Assembly (NCBI GenBank): GCA_964019055.1
Contig: OZ025207.1
Location: 11,064,090-11,128,089, forward strand
Direction of reading: 5' to 3'
Source: Anthopleura xanthogrammica
Taxonomy: Eukaryota > Cnidaria > Anthozoa > Actiniaria > Actiniidae
Length of the DNA stretch: 64,000 bases
Below, one piece after another: positions 49,201-54,308 of the stretch; position 1 is the stretch's first letter; each line of letters begins with the position of its first letter. A model generated the notes under the pieces. The model was not told the origin of the DNA. It saw only the letters and a list, made by a program, of their open reading frames with translations, and searched no databases. Made by a program: the position numbers and the translations under genes.

Positions 49201-49444
49201 TTAAACCCCGCATTTAACCAGAAGCTGTGGCGCCTGAGGCAATACAAACTTCCTATTAACTAATAAATTATTAATATTTGATTTTTAAGGGCTACAAGAT
49301 GTCATACTTACTCACTTCAAGTTACAAAAGGAAGCCATTCTAAAGCAAGTCTCTGATTGGCTGCAACAGTGTATGGAACCCGAGGAAGAGCGGCGCTTGC
49401 GCAATGCTGTGGAAGAGCTAAAAATAGAATTAGACAAGCTATAA
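13847..49444 (+). CDS. Membrane-anchored E4-E2 ubiquitin fusion protein
   Basis: I read 43 coding exons whose phases chain, total 4686 nt, about 1561 residues plus TAA. Domain order: signal-peptide-like residues 1-23; EF-hand loop about 62-73; transmembrane helix about 116-134; Arg/Ala helix and acidic linker about 146-330; Ufd2/UBE4 core about 380-1239; acidic linker about 1240-1330; BIRC6-type UBC about 1331-1561 with apparent catalytic Cys1426. Known UBE4A/UBE4B/Ufd2 proteins extend polyubiquitin chains through a C-terminal U-box. No U-box is visible here and a UBC domain takes its place. The exon coordinates are in the module entries. The weak point is exon 12 to 13, which is in frame only with an atypical donor after 21577. 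The likely role, inferred, is ubiquitin-chain extension at a membrane, probably ER-associated degradation. It could in principle be two genes, but no internal start or stop separates the parts. Confidence 0.8.
14265..14400. mobile_element. Fragment of CAGGGCTCAAAATA MITE family
   Basis: It starts CAGGGCTCAAAATAATGGCC and continues with GACTGGTCAGCATG and GACCAGTCAAG motifs shared with the copy at 11191-11340. The right terminus is not intact. It lies in intron 1 of the E4-E2 gene. Confidence 0.55.
16480..16610. mobile_element. Degraded MITE fragment, CAGGGCT family
   Basis: GTGACTGGCCACGC, GTGACCAGTCAACTCAGGACTGG and a terminal TAGCCCTGGAAT resemble the internal and right-end motifs of the CAGGGCT family. 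No intact left end. Located in intron 4. Confidence 0.4.
16820..16945. mobile_element. MITE copy, AATAGACCCCTTGCA family
   Basis: It holds GACGTCAAAGCAGCTCAATC, TTTTGTCCTCCAAATTGAGC and GCTGCAAGGGGTCTAT, matching in order the full copy at 48379-48514. Located in intron 4. Confidence 0.6.
17108..20226 (+). CDS. N-terminal linker of the E4-E2 protein
   Basis: Exons 5-9: 17108-17551, 17965-17999, 18076-18138, 18632-18661, 20137-20226. Exon 5 opens with [17 protein letters not shown], an Arg/Ala amphipathic helix resembling the N-terminus of UBE4B (DEIRRRRLARLAGG). It is similar in flavour to p97/VCP-binding helices, but I do not see an exact VIM consensus. A low-complexity hydrophilic region follows, with a run of five Asp ([18 protein letters not shown]). 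Exon 7 ([15 protein letters not shown]) resembles the short helix near UBE4B's N-terminus. Exons 6-9 are small (30-90 nt). Exon 8, only 10 codons, is less certain than the others. Confidence 0.65.
17618..17872. mobile_element. MITE, CAGGGCTTGAAATAACAGCC variant
   Basis: Left end CAGGGCTTGAAATAACAGCC, right end GCCGTTATTTCAAGCCCTG, near-perfect inverted termini. Internally a ~48-bp segment (GTTGAACCAGAAATGGGGTA and following) is duplicated in tandem. Located in intron 5. Confidence 0.75.
18840..20065 (+). repeat. 15-bp minisatellite in intron 8
   Basis: About 1.2 kb of a 15-bp unit, GGTGTTGCTGGCAGT with the variant GGTGTTGCTGTTTGT, around 80 copies. The TTTGT/TCTGT variant dominates 18850-19140 and the GGCAGT variant dominates 19330-20060, showing internal homogenisation. 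Because the unit is a multiple of three, all frames stay open and give artefactual repeat proteins on both strands. The tract lies between exons 8 and 9 and is spliced out in my model. Confidence 0.95.
20335..20960 (+). repeat. Degenerate G/T-rich repeat (GGTGAGGTG...)
   Basis: About 600 bp composed of variants of GTGAGGTGGG, GATGAGGTGAG and TGTGGTGAGG. The plus (non-template) strand is strongly G-rich and C-poor. It lies in intron 9, less than 300 bp after the 15-bp minisatellite ends. Confidence 0.9.
21031..40713 (+). CDS. Ufd2/UBE4-type E4 core
   Basis: Exons 10-34: 21031-21072, 21262-21418, 21521-21577, 21914-22137, 22955-22992, 23538-23601, 24362-24427, 25041-25193, 25391-25473, 26206-26300, 27339-27500, 28179-28238, 28825-28921, 29386-29452, 29899-30030, 34087-34221, 34731-34858, 35431-35466, 35944-36093, 37656-37746, 37972-38071, 38863-38957, 39546-39644, 39918-39985, 40494-40713. 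Signatures matching UBE4A/B in order: [13 protein letters not shown] then [24 protein letters not shown]; the [20 protein letters not shown] segment; [36 protein letters not shown]; the [10 protein letters not shown] segment; and [17 protein letters not shown]. This all-helical core is the scaffold of chain-elongating E4 enzymes. It shares features with both UBE4A and UBE4B, so it may be a separate paralog. Intron 24 (30031-34086) is enlarged by nested insertions. Confidence 0.85.
21419..21520 (+). other. 102-bp intron 11 that is open in frame
   Basis: The intron begins GTAAAATG and ends TTATTCAG. Its length is a multiple of three and it contains no stop in the frame of the flanking exons. 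Retention would add 34 residues including the hydrophobic run [20 protein letters not shown]. Spliced, the flanking exons join at His-Ala in phase 1. The UBE4 core has no transmembrane segment, so splicing is expected. Confidence 0.5.
21625..21905. mobile_element. SINE-like element upstream of exon 13
   Basis: It contains GTGCACTACTAATGCACTGC, a degenerate internal promoter-like part (GTATTCAATCCCTAGACTCG) and downstream GAGTAGAATTGCTTG plus CTCCTGTACTTCAAGAG. These match in order the copies at about 23650-23790 and 27805-27960. An AAAG.../ATCGATTCGG-type internal insertion makes this copy longer. It abuts the exon 13 acceptor. Confidence 0.5.
22186..22862 (+). repeat. Long TGAC tetranucleotide tract
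   Basis: About 670 bp of (TGAC)n in intron 13. It has interruptions (GAATGACT, GACAGACAGA, GACAAACAGA, GGCTGACT) in 22186-22475 and near the right end, and a perfect run of more than 300 bp at about 22475-22810. On the minus strand it reads SQSV repeats in long open frames that are artefacts. Confidence 0.97.
23650..23800 (+). mobile_element. tRNA-derived SINE-like element
   Basis: GTGTGCACTGCTAATGTGCT, CTTCTCACCGCTG and GGGTTCAGTCCCCAGACCC; the last resembles a pol III B box (GGTTCRANNCC). A second copy at 27805-27960 has GGGTTTGATTCC at the same relative place. Located in intron 15. Confidence 0.55.
23827..23979. mobile_element. MITE with AGGCGTGATTACAC termini
   Basis: Left end AGGCGTGATTACACAATTTT with TCTCTGCAACTTGT after it; right end ACAAGTTGGAGAGAAAATTG then GTGTAATCACGCCT. 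Inverted arms of about 38 bp; total 153 bp. Located in intron 15. Confidence 0.8.
24058..24262. repeat. Direct duplication, ~100-110 bp unit
   Basis: TTACTGCTTGTGGTGTTGCG then TGACTGCGGTGAAAACG, GACTTCCTTACCGTGACGG and CTCTGCGCACAGGA occur once and are followed by a diverged second copy (TTACTGCTTGTGGTATTGCG ... CCCTGCGCACTAGGA). Located in intron 15. Confidence 0.7.
25704..25845. mobile_element. Palindromic MITE, 142 bp
   Basis: Left GGTAATAGAACTGAGTGTC then TTGCAATTTTGGGCTGAAAT; right TTTCAGCCCAAATTGCACTC then AACTCAGTTCTATTACC. Almost the whole element can fold on itself. Flanked by ATTAAT-like sequence. Located in intron 18. Confidence 0.85.
26356..26750. mobile_element. Hairpin MITE interrupted by another MITE
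   Basis: The outer ends TTACGGTG (26356) and CGCACCGTAA (to 26750) are inverted. The interior has paired arms: CAGAAATA/ATATTTCTG, GTTCGTTGA/TCAACGAAC, GAAACGACTCTC/GAGAGTCGTTTC. The left arm is split by the CAGGGACGG element at 26364-26529. Located in intron 19. Confidence 0.75.
26364..26529. mobile_element. MITE with CAGGGACGGCGGAGC termini, nested
   Basis: Left CAGGGACGGCGGAGC, right GGCTCCGCCGTCCCTG, with G-rich AGTGGGGGGGCT and C-rich internal parts. The flanking host sequence CGGTG is repeated on both sides (26359-26363 and 26530-26534), consistent with a short target duplication inside the hairpin MITE. The CAGGG ends suggest a hAT-like mover, though 8 bp would be expected. Confidence 0.8.
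26887..26984. mobile_element. Small inverted-repeat element (GTATCGCGATT ends)
   Basis: GTATCGCGATTCTCCTAT at the left and ATAGGAAAATCGCGATAC at the right form inverted ends, total 98 bp. It is followed by a CCAATACGG-rich stretch (26990-27095) with its own short inverted phrases. Confidence 0.6.
27805..27960 (+). mobile_element. tRNA-derived SINE-like element, second copy
   Basis: GTGGTTAGCACTGCTAATGC, CATCACCGCTG, GGGTTTGATTCC (B-box-like), then GAGTAGATTTGCTTG, TTCTCTCCTGTGCTTCGAGG and TTTTCTCTAGGTTCTCCAG. Same order as at 21625 and 23650. Located in intron 20. Confidence 0.6.
29140..29300. repeat. Short tandem array, ~55-65 bp unit
   Basis: CTCTCCACCATCAGAACGCA then CCTCTGGGGT, TTAAGGGTCGATCCTCTC recurs about three times with variation. 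Located in intron 22, just before a fragment of the AATAGACCCCTTGCA family (29313-29345). Confidence 0.7.
29455..29695. repeat. TTTG/TCTG simple repeat
   Basis: Degenerate GTTTGTCTG sequence from 29455 resolves into a perfect (GTTT)n run at about 29632-29694. It lies in intron 23 just after exon 23. Long open frames here are artefacts. Confidence 0.9.
31013..31978 (-). pseudogene. Reverse transcriptase fragment (LINE ORF2 C-terminal part)
   Basis: 321 open codons with no stop. RT motifs [20 protein letters not shown] (block 4) and [10 protein letters not shown] (catalytic block 5) are intact, followed by [14 protein letters not shown] and [10 protein letters not shown] (thumb) and a C-terminal [11 protein letters not shown]...[10 protein letters not shown] region typical of CR1/L2/jockey LINEs. 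The open frame extends upstream to 31994 and resumes beyond the inserted element at 32747 ([14 protein letters not shown]). It lacks endonuclease and the N-terminal RT part, so it cannot be autonomous. The undamaged frame suggests a fairly recent insertion. Confidence 0.92.
31995..32746. mobile_element. TTAA-flanked MITE (piggyBac-like) inside the LINE
   Basis: The element at 31999-32742 (744 bp) has perfect 20-bp inverted ends GGAGGCTCCCTAGAGTTTAC and is flanked by TTAA on both sides (31995-31998, 32743-32746). TTAA duplication is the hallmark of piggyBac-type transposition. Taking out the element plus one TTAA leaves the LINE reading frame continuous. No transposase is encoded. Confidence 0.93.
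34893..35092. mobile_element. MITE, TTTACAGTG/CACTCGAACCGTGAA family, copy 1
   Basis: Left TTTACAGTGTGGTCACTCG then AACCGTGAACACTTCGAG; right CGAGTGCTCTCACTGTAAA. Total 200 bp, in intron 26. The second copy is at 45461-45680. Confidence 0.75.
36112..36221. mobile_element. MITE with TACCGTATTTACTC termini
   Basis: Left TACCGTATTTACTCAAATAA, right TTATTCGAGTAAATACGGTA, about 110 bp. The interior has three repeats of GAATAAGCGCC. Located in intron 28. Confidence 0.85.
38635..38795. repeat. CAACA/TTGTTG-rich inverted phrases
   Basis: Multiple short inverted phrases (CAACAAACTTTTGTTGTTGC, AACAATGTTGC, GCAACAAAG) cluster in intron 30. They resemble the core of a dispersed hairpin element; limits were not resolved. 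The 130-140 codon plus frames over this region (38519-39050) are mostly intronic, with exon 31 (38863-38957) at their 3' part. Confidence 0.4.
39036..39234. mobile_element. MITE, 'TTTCAGACCA' family, copy 2
   Basis: Left CATAGACTTCTTTAACTTGG, right CCAAGCTAAAGAGGTTTATG, with internal arms CCCATTTCAGACCA and AGTCTGAAATGGG as in the copy at 9448-9600. Located in intron 31. Confidence 0.75.
41030..41724 (+). CDS. Acidic linker between E4 core and UBC
   Basis: Exons 35-36: 41030-41257 and 41678-41724. Exon 35 encodes 76 residues rich in Glu, Ser and Thr ([19 protein letters not shown]), ending in a short helix ([16 protein letters not shown]). Exon 36 adds [15 protein letters not shown] and joins in phase 2 to the UBC exon. 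In UBE4 proteins the U-box begins almost immediately after the core. Here neither exon carries the U-box proline/aspartate pattern (DPxxxTLMxDPV). This linker is where the fusion occurred. Confidence 0.75.
41868..41995. mobile_element. MITE copy, AATAGACCCCTTGCA family (diverged)
   Basis: AATAGAACCCTTTCAGCACG, GGAGGACAAAACAATAGG and TCCTCCAAATTGAGCTGCG align in order with the full copy at 48379-48514. The right terminus is diverged. Located in intron 36. Confidence 0.6.
42115..49444 (+). CDS. C-terminal BIRC6-type UBC (E2) domain
   Basis: Exons 37-43: 42115-42205, 42560-42717, 42796-42826, 43113-43193, 47384-47476, 48237-48321, 49290-49444. The domain reads [50 protein letters not shown] then [28 protein letters not shown] and a C-terminal helix, matching the BIRC6 (BRUCE/Apollon) UBC segment by segment. 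The E2 HPN motif is FNPN, as in BIRC6. The putative catalytic Cys (about residue 1426, exon 40) lies eight residues after that Asn, the canonical spacing. The chain ends [10 protein letters not shown] with TAA at 49442-49444. The E2-like fold accepts ubiquitin from E1 and transfers it; here it would be in cis with the E4 core. Confidence 0.9.
43400..43690. mobile_element. SINE/LINE 3'-end-like sequence
   Basis: CAGTGCCATTGAACTGCTTG and ATGGCGCTATGTAAATAAAT followed by ATCATCAT resemble the GCGCTATATAAAT tail shared by L2/CR1-type LINEs and their SINEs. A similar tail is at about 6500-6545. The 5' limit is unclear. Intron 40. Confidence 0.4.
43790..44060 (+). repeat. GAT/GAC trinucleotide repeat
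   Basis: Imperfect GATGATGAC-type repeats, purest at about 43940-44025. Overlapping poly-Asp and poly-Met frames here are artefacts. Intron 40. Confidence 0.92.
44082..44437. mobile_element. TTAA-flanked MITE, 348 bp
   Basis: The element at 44086-44433 has inverted ends AGGGGCACTTGGATGAAAA and TTTTCATCCAAGTGCCCCT, flanked by TTAA (44082-44085 and 44434-44437), a piggyBac-type signature. The terminal sequences differ from those of the 744-bp element at 31999, so it is a separate family. Intron 40. Confidence 0.92.
45130..45745. repeat. ~125-bp tandem repeat carrying a MITE
   Basis: Phrases CATTCCCAAACTTTTA, GTCAAAGTGTTAG and CTCTGACAGAGATATGCCAT (variant CCCTGACAGACATATGTCAT) recur three to four times. 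The array is interrupted by a MITE at 45461-45680, after which the CGACATTCCCAACTGACTTT phrase resumes. Intron 40. Confidence 0.7.
45461..45680. mobile_element. MITE, CACTCGAACCGTGAA family, copy 2
   Basis: Left TTACAGTAAAGACACTCGAA then CCGTGAACACTT; right AAGTGTTCATGGTTCGAGTG then TCCTCCCTGTAA. Inverted ends of about 30 bp; related to 34893-35092. Confidence 0.85.
45980..46215 (+). repeat. Polypyrimidine (CTTT/CTTCC) tract
   Basis: T/C-rich imperfect tetramer repeats. Open frames here are compositional artefacts. Intron 40. Confidence 0.85.
46850..47105 (+). repeat. TTTTC/TTTCC pentamer tract
   Basis: About 250 bp of TTTTC and TTTCC pentamers, including a run of CTTTCTTTTC decamers at 47010-47085. 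The purine-rich minus strand gives a spurious Lys/Glu frame. It lies about 280 bp before exon 41. Confidence 0.93.
47580..47835. repeat. Triplicated ~105-bp unit
   Basis: Three copies of GTACGGACGTGACATGCCAT then AACGGAAGGTCCTGTGCGCA, AGCATTTCTATTGG and GCGTTACCTGTGTCTGAAAA at about 47587, 47690 and 47780; the last copy is truncated and more diverged. Intron 41. Confidence 0.85.
48379..48514. mobile_element. MITE, ATAGACCCCTTGCA family, full copy
   Basis: Perfect 14-bp inverted ends ATAGACCCCTTGCA / TGCAAGGGGTCTAT, total 136 bp, with subterminal GCAGTTCAATTTTGAGGACA and TTTTGTCCTCCAAATCGAGC arms. Relatives are at 16820, 29313 and 41868. Intron 42. Confidence 0.88.
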
Positions 49445-50069
49445 GGTCAGGTCAGATTGACGTATGTTAGTCACGTGATTGTCATTGAGTTTGGCTTTTG
49501 GCCAAAAAAATATCATTTTGATCCAGTTTCCTTTTCAGACACTTAAATGTGTTTTATTCGCGCGCTTTTTGACACCACTCTATTAAATAAGTCACGGGAC
49601 CTCTATTTTAATATATTGGGATTCCTGTGGTCAGAATTCGGATTCAATCCTCACGGTTTCTTTTCGTCAGAAACCCTAATCACATTCTTGCTAAGATAAA
49701 ATATAATAACCCATTTGCCATATGAACTAAATCTTCACCACGATAGACAGGCAAAAGTTAGTGTAAAAAAAGTAAAGTCTTCATAAAGATATTTATAAAA
49801 AATATTTTGATACCATTAATGTAGAATGTATAAAAAAATAGTGATATATTGCTCTTAGAGAAAAAAAGTTGAATCCCAAAAAATAAAATAAATATTGATA
49901 AATATAAAAATGTATTTAAATTTCACCGGATCTCTCGAAATGAAAGTCGTTGCTACATTTTGAGGGCAATAACGATATCATATACTTAAACTGCTATTCT
50001 TGCGGTATATTTTTCATGAATTATTTACGTTTATAATTATCTTATAAAATTGACTTTCGACTTTTTGAA

Positions 50070-50365
50070 TTTATAAGGAAAACTAGTGATGTTAAGTTAT
50101 GACGTTTCGATGGCATTTTGTTATCACCTTGTTATCAAGTTGGATGAAATGCGTCGACTGTGAATATAAACTATTCAAGAATTAACACTATTATTGTTAT
50201 GTTCGGATAGTGTGCATTATTATTTTAAGAATTAAAATAACAAAAATGCTAATTTTGATAAGTTTATATTTACAGTTCAACGCATTTCATCTTACTTGAT
50301 AATGATGACAAGGTTTCATCGAAACGTCGTAACATAATATCACTAATTTTTCTTTTAAATTTATA
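50070..50365. mobile_element. Long hairpin / palindromic element
   Basis: The outer arms AACTAGTGATGTTAAGTTAT then GACGTTTCGATGG pair with TCGAAACGTCGTAACATAAT then ATCACTAATTTT. The inner arms GATGAAATGCGTCGACTGTG then AATATAAACT pair with AGTTTATATTTACAGTTCAA then CGCATTTCATC. About 290 bp in all, with a small loop near 50200-50240. No clear target duplication. Confidence 0.85.
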
Positions 50366-51469
50366 ATCATCAACCCATAATTAGTAGCGCGCATGTGTTA
50401 GATAGCTGTTGGCATGGCAACGGACATAAAGAAACGATCGAGAGCAAGATTTGATTCTAGTGGATGATATTGTAATGATGAATTGTTACAAGATAAGGAT
50501 CTAAGTTTTATTCAGATATCAATTCTTTTTTTTTTTTTTTTGGTTTCCACTTGTTCAAACCATAAGAAGACCCTTGTGTACACACTTAAAGGCACAGTGT
50601 CACTAGTTCTGTCAACCTATCTGTAGAAACTAAAAAGCTATATCGTATAACAGTTGTTAGATTTATTTTTCGCCCATAAATTTCAAGTGTCAGAAAAAGC
50701 TGTTCTACCGCATGTTACAACATCTTAATATGAATCTTTTTTTTCTTACTTCTCTATTTCTGTTGCCTTGGAAACTGAACTTTTTCTAAGGAGTTATGTA
50801 GAGTAAACATCCACAGGATTGATCATCTATTTGTACAATACCGCGGCACATCTTAGAATGATTCCTCCGTCAATTTCTGTTGCCTTGGAAACTGAAATTT
50901 CTCTAAAGAGTTAGTTTGGTTCTTTTGTGGATGAGTGCAATGGACAAGTAATATTCATTAAGATTTAAGACCTTTTGAAAGACTATAAGATCCACTTTAA
51001 GTGAAATTATTATCCAGTTAATATCGCCAATCTCTAGGTTATAATATACAATCGAGTATTTTTTCGTGAAGTCTTTGAAGAGTTATCAAAACAAACCACT
51101 TATCTAAAGAATTAGTTATCAGATACACAGGTACCCTTCATTTTAGGGCTCTCGTGAATTTTTTTTAAATCTTATTGATAAGATATCGGTCCGTGTATAC
51201 CAGTCATATCAGACAGTGGGTATACTATTTGTCTTATGATCTTGATCATCGCCATTAGCCTGTTATGTCGTATTGTATATTTTTTCTTCACTTCAGATTT
51301 GAAGTTGATGTCCTTTGTAAACAAGTCTTTCTTTGTCTAAGTTCTTTACTCCATATCAATGATATAAAGAGTCCACAAAAAGCTCTTGCTTCAATATTTC
51401 ACTTTGGCATGATGACTTGACAGGTCTATCTTTATATGATCACTGCAAAAGCAAGGTCAAAAATCGACG

Positions 51470-51610
51470 CTTTATCGAAGTGCGCATGCGCATGGAATCG
51501 TTTCTCGTAACGCTGAATGGGTCATTGAACTGCGCATGTCTAGATATTGACCTTCATAGCCGAGTGCGCATGCGTATGGAATCATTTCTGGCTAGATATT
51601 GACCTTCAAT
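51470..51610. repeat. Duplicated GTGCGCATGCG segment
   Basis: GTGCGCATGCGCATGGAATC then GTTTCT, and later GTGCGCATGCGTATGGAATC then ATTTCT; CTAGATATTGACCTTCA also occurs twice. The unit is about 100 bp, two copies. Confidence 0.7.
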
Positions 51611-53375
51611 ATTGATCTCATAGTTACATTATAGCTTGAGTTCTCAAAAACCTGTTGCTCCAAAGTGCGCATGCGTAGATCCCGGTTTCAATCTTATCAT
51701 CACCGAGTGTGAAGTCCTTACGCATGTGACATATTAGCTGCAGTCCCTTGTTGTAATTGAGCGATCTATATCCCCATAAGAGTCAAGCACTATAGCGCAT
51801 TAGCGGTTTGCGGGTTAAGTAGACTTCTGTTGGTGTCAGGCTGTGCATTATATTCAGACTGCATGTGTCCACTATTAACTAGAACAATATTCGTCCATTT
51901 TCTTTCTTACGTAAATTTTGAGGTACTATACGATGGGAAATTACTTAGGTGTATTGCACTTAAGATAATGAGATGTAACTGGGACTGGTGGCCGCCTCTC
52001 GAGTATAATACCCGCCTTGGGGTTGTGTGCCTTTCTCAAAGATGTCACCCCCAACATTTAGAAGTTATAGCTTTCTTTCCTTAATGTTCTTATCATTCGT
52101 ATCTTCACCCTTTCTTATTACCATGAGGTTTACGCAGTGATTCTTTCTATGTTCCTTAATCTTCTCTCAGCTGGCAAAATTTCAGCTTCAACTTGTACTC
52201 CGCTATCAGTGCCCTCTTCTTGTTCGTAGCCATGAGTTTATATCGAGAAACTCGTGCAATAGACGTGCATTTTTACTTATTACACCCATAGGTTCATTCT
52301 CTCTCGACCTCTAGCTGTTGTGGCTTTGGTTAACGCTCTGTCAACTCGCATGTCGTAAAACAATTTAAAAAAAAATAGGAATTAACACAGAGTGGCTCTT
52401 CTTCCACTGGATTTCAATTTCAATTTGAAGTTGATTTTTGAGTGTCGTTTCTTTACTTACTCCTATAGATTAGAATCGTATGCCAAGACATTCAAAATGA
52501 TCCAGAAGTATTTATTTTCTTAAAAAAAAAACCTTAAGATAATGGGAGGTTTCTAACTGCCTATGTTAGTTCATTATTAAGAGAGAAATCTTCAATATCT
52601 TAAAATTATACGCCGTGAATCATCACAGAGAATATTAAACGATCTCTGGGGTTAGATTCAATTCGGTTTTATTTGTCTAGAGTGTAAACTACACGCTTTT
52701 GGCTCGCTATAATTGAGCTGAAAGCTTTCCAGCAAATCTAACGGTCGGTTAAGAGTTTTGTCAAGTGCTTTGACCACACCTCAGCATGACGTCCCCAACA
52801 AGGTATTCATTTTGGGTGATTTTTATTATATGTTTAAAATCCATAAACTTCGAAGCTTAATATTTCCCCCTCTTTTACTTTTAGCATTAGAACGATGTGT
52901 CCTGGGGACATTTTAGCCTCCAGTTACCAATAAACCCATTAAGACCGCATATATACACACACACACACTTGAAACACAGTTGTTAAATGGGGAAACATTT
53001 GTTCTCGTCTCCACTCAGCCGATTCTCATATTTCTTCACAGCACGAAGCCAAAAATTACATACTTACTTTACCCGTTCTCTCTTAGAAAAGCATATTTTT
53101 GTTCTCAAGTTCTCTAGCAGAAAACTTCTTTTATCATTCAGTTTCGTATTGTATCTTTTCCGGCGTATTTTCTTGAGCAATGTAGTCATTCCTATCGGTA
53201 TTGGCCTCAGGAAACGATGGTACAACACGTAGACCGAAATGATTGATTTTACTTTGATTGGCGCGTAGTTAAAATCGTTATTTAGTAATTCGGCTTTTAA
53301 GCTTTAATATCTACATTTGCCGTTAGCTGTTTAATGACGCGTTCTGCTGCCCAAAGTATTGTATGCCCCTCGTTT

Positions 53376-54308
53376 TTATATGAGTGTAGATCGCTGTCCT
53401 GTTTCCAGCCTTCTTGCCTGTCCCAGAAACCCTTGTGTGCTACTCATCTCGTTTTCTCGGGACCGCTTTACAAATAGGCTCTTGATAGCTTGTCTAAAGT
53501 CGGACTTGAGGTAGGAATAAACCATGGGATCGATCAGTGCGCCTAAGGCAATGGTGTAAAAAGAGATCGTGGATAGCGATTCTGGGATATACTCCTCTTT
53601 CCCTAGATTATCCATGAAAGTCATGTATTCTACTGGCAGCCATGTCAGCATGAAATTAGCCGCGATTATGATTGAAACTCGCGCGACTTTTGACTCGGAA
53701 GAGCTCTGTGATGCTCTTGAATTATTTTCTATTCCTCGCCCGTGAGATTTCGCTAAGGATAGCATCAAGACTCTTTCTTTTTTGACGGTCTGGTGAACTT
53801 TACGGAAGATCCTGATATACGCAATGAAAATTAAGACATACGAGAAGACGACAAGGCCGATTTGCGCTGTGAAGATGTAGACGCGATGTGCGGTTGTCGT
53901 GTGGTCTGTGTTCCAAAACAGCGGAATAAGAGAAACAGCGATACTTAAAGACCAGGCGAGAATGATGATCTTTGTGAACCAAAAGCGCATTATCTCGTTA
54001 TATCTGAACGGTCTGAACACAGCTATGTAGCGATCTATTGTAACAACACTGATGTTAGCGACCCCAGCCAAAAGGGTGATGGAACCCATGTAGGCGATGA
54101 CGGTCGGGTTGACTTGCGCAAGGCATAACGGGAGCAAAATACCAGCGATCAGAATGTCTGAAATAGCCAATGAGACGACGAATCTATTAGTACGAGTACG
54201 CAGTCGTCTCTTGGAGAAGACGAGAACACAGACGAAAAGATTGGCTACAACGGCAATAATCGAAATCATTAACAACGGAATGTCTTGGCTTGACAATGCA
54301 GTCGTCAT
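53376..54308 (-). CDS. Rhodopsin-family GPCR, MECA-like
   Basis: A single-exon 310-residue receptor with seven hydrophobic segments and a very short extracellular N-terminus (about 10 residues). Visible class A landmarks: Asn23 in TM1 (VVANLFV), Asp51 in TM2 (SLAISDILIA), DRY at 92-94, Trp119 in TM4, LTWLP in TM6 and DPMVY instead of NPxxY in TM7. It lacks the Cys at the start of TM3 (Pro68 there) and has a short second loop without Cys, and TM5 (VVFSYVLIFIAYIRIF) lacks the usual proline. Missing disulfide and TM5 proline together with DPxxY are features shared with the melanocortin/S1P/cannabinoid branch of the MECA cluster. The ligand cannot be assigned. The cytoplasmic tail is Ser/Arg-rich, with no obvious palmitoylation Cys. 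It would act at the plasma membrane through heterotrimeric G proteins. Confidence 0.93.
   Translation of the reverse strand: MTTALSSQDIPLLMISIIAVVANLFVCVLVFSKRRLRTRTNRFVVSLAISDILIAGILLPLCLAQVNPTVIAYMGSITLLAGVANISVVTIDRYIAVFRPFRYNEIMRFWFTKIIILAWSLSIAVSLIPLFWNTDHTTTAHRVYIFTAQIGLVVFSYVLIFIAYIRIFRKVHQTVKKERVLMLSLAKSHGRGIENNSRASQSSSESKVARVSIIIAANFMLTWLPVEYMTFMDNLGKEEYIPESLSTISFYTIALGALIDPMVYSYLKSDFRQAIKSLFVKRSRENEMSSTQGFLGQARRLETGQRSTLI

Larger units (their letters stand above)
49445..53375. other. Intergenic, no gene recognised
   Basis: Between the E4-E2 stop codon and the convergent GPCR. Contains the hairpin at 50070-50365, a duplicated phrase TGTTGCCTTGGAAACTGAA (about 50760 and 50880), a repeat at 51470-51610, and an ACAC microsatellite near 52955. 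Polyadenylation-type AATAAA strings occur at 49881-49892. Frames here are under 90 codons and unremarkable. Confidence 0.5.
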
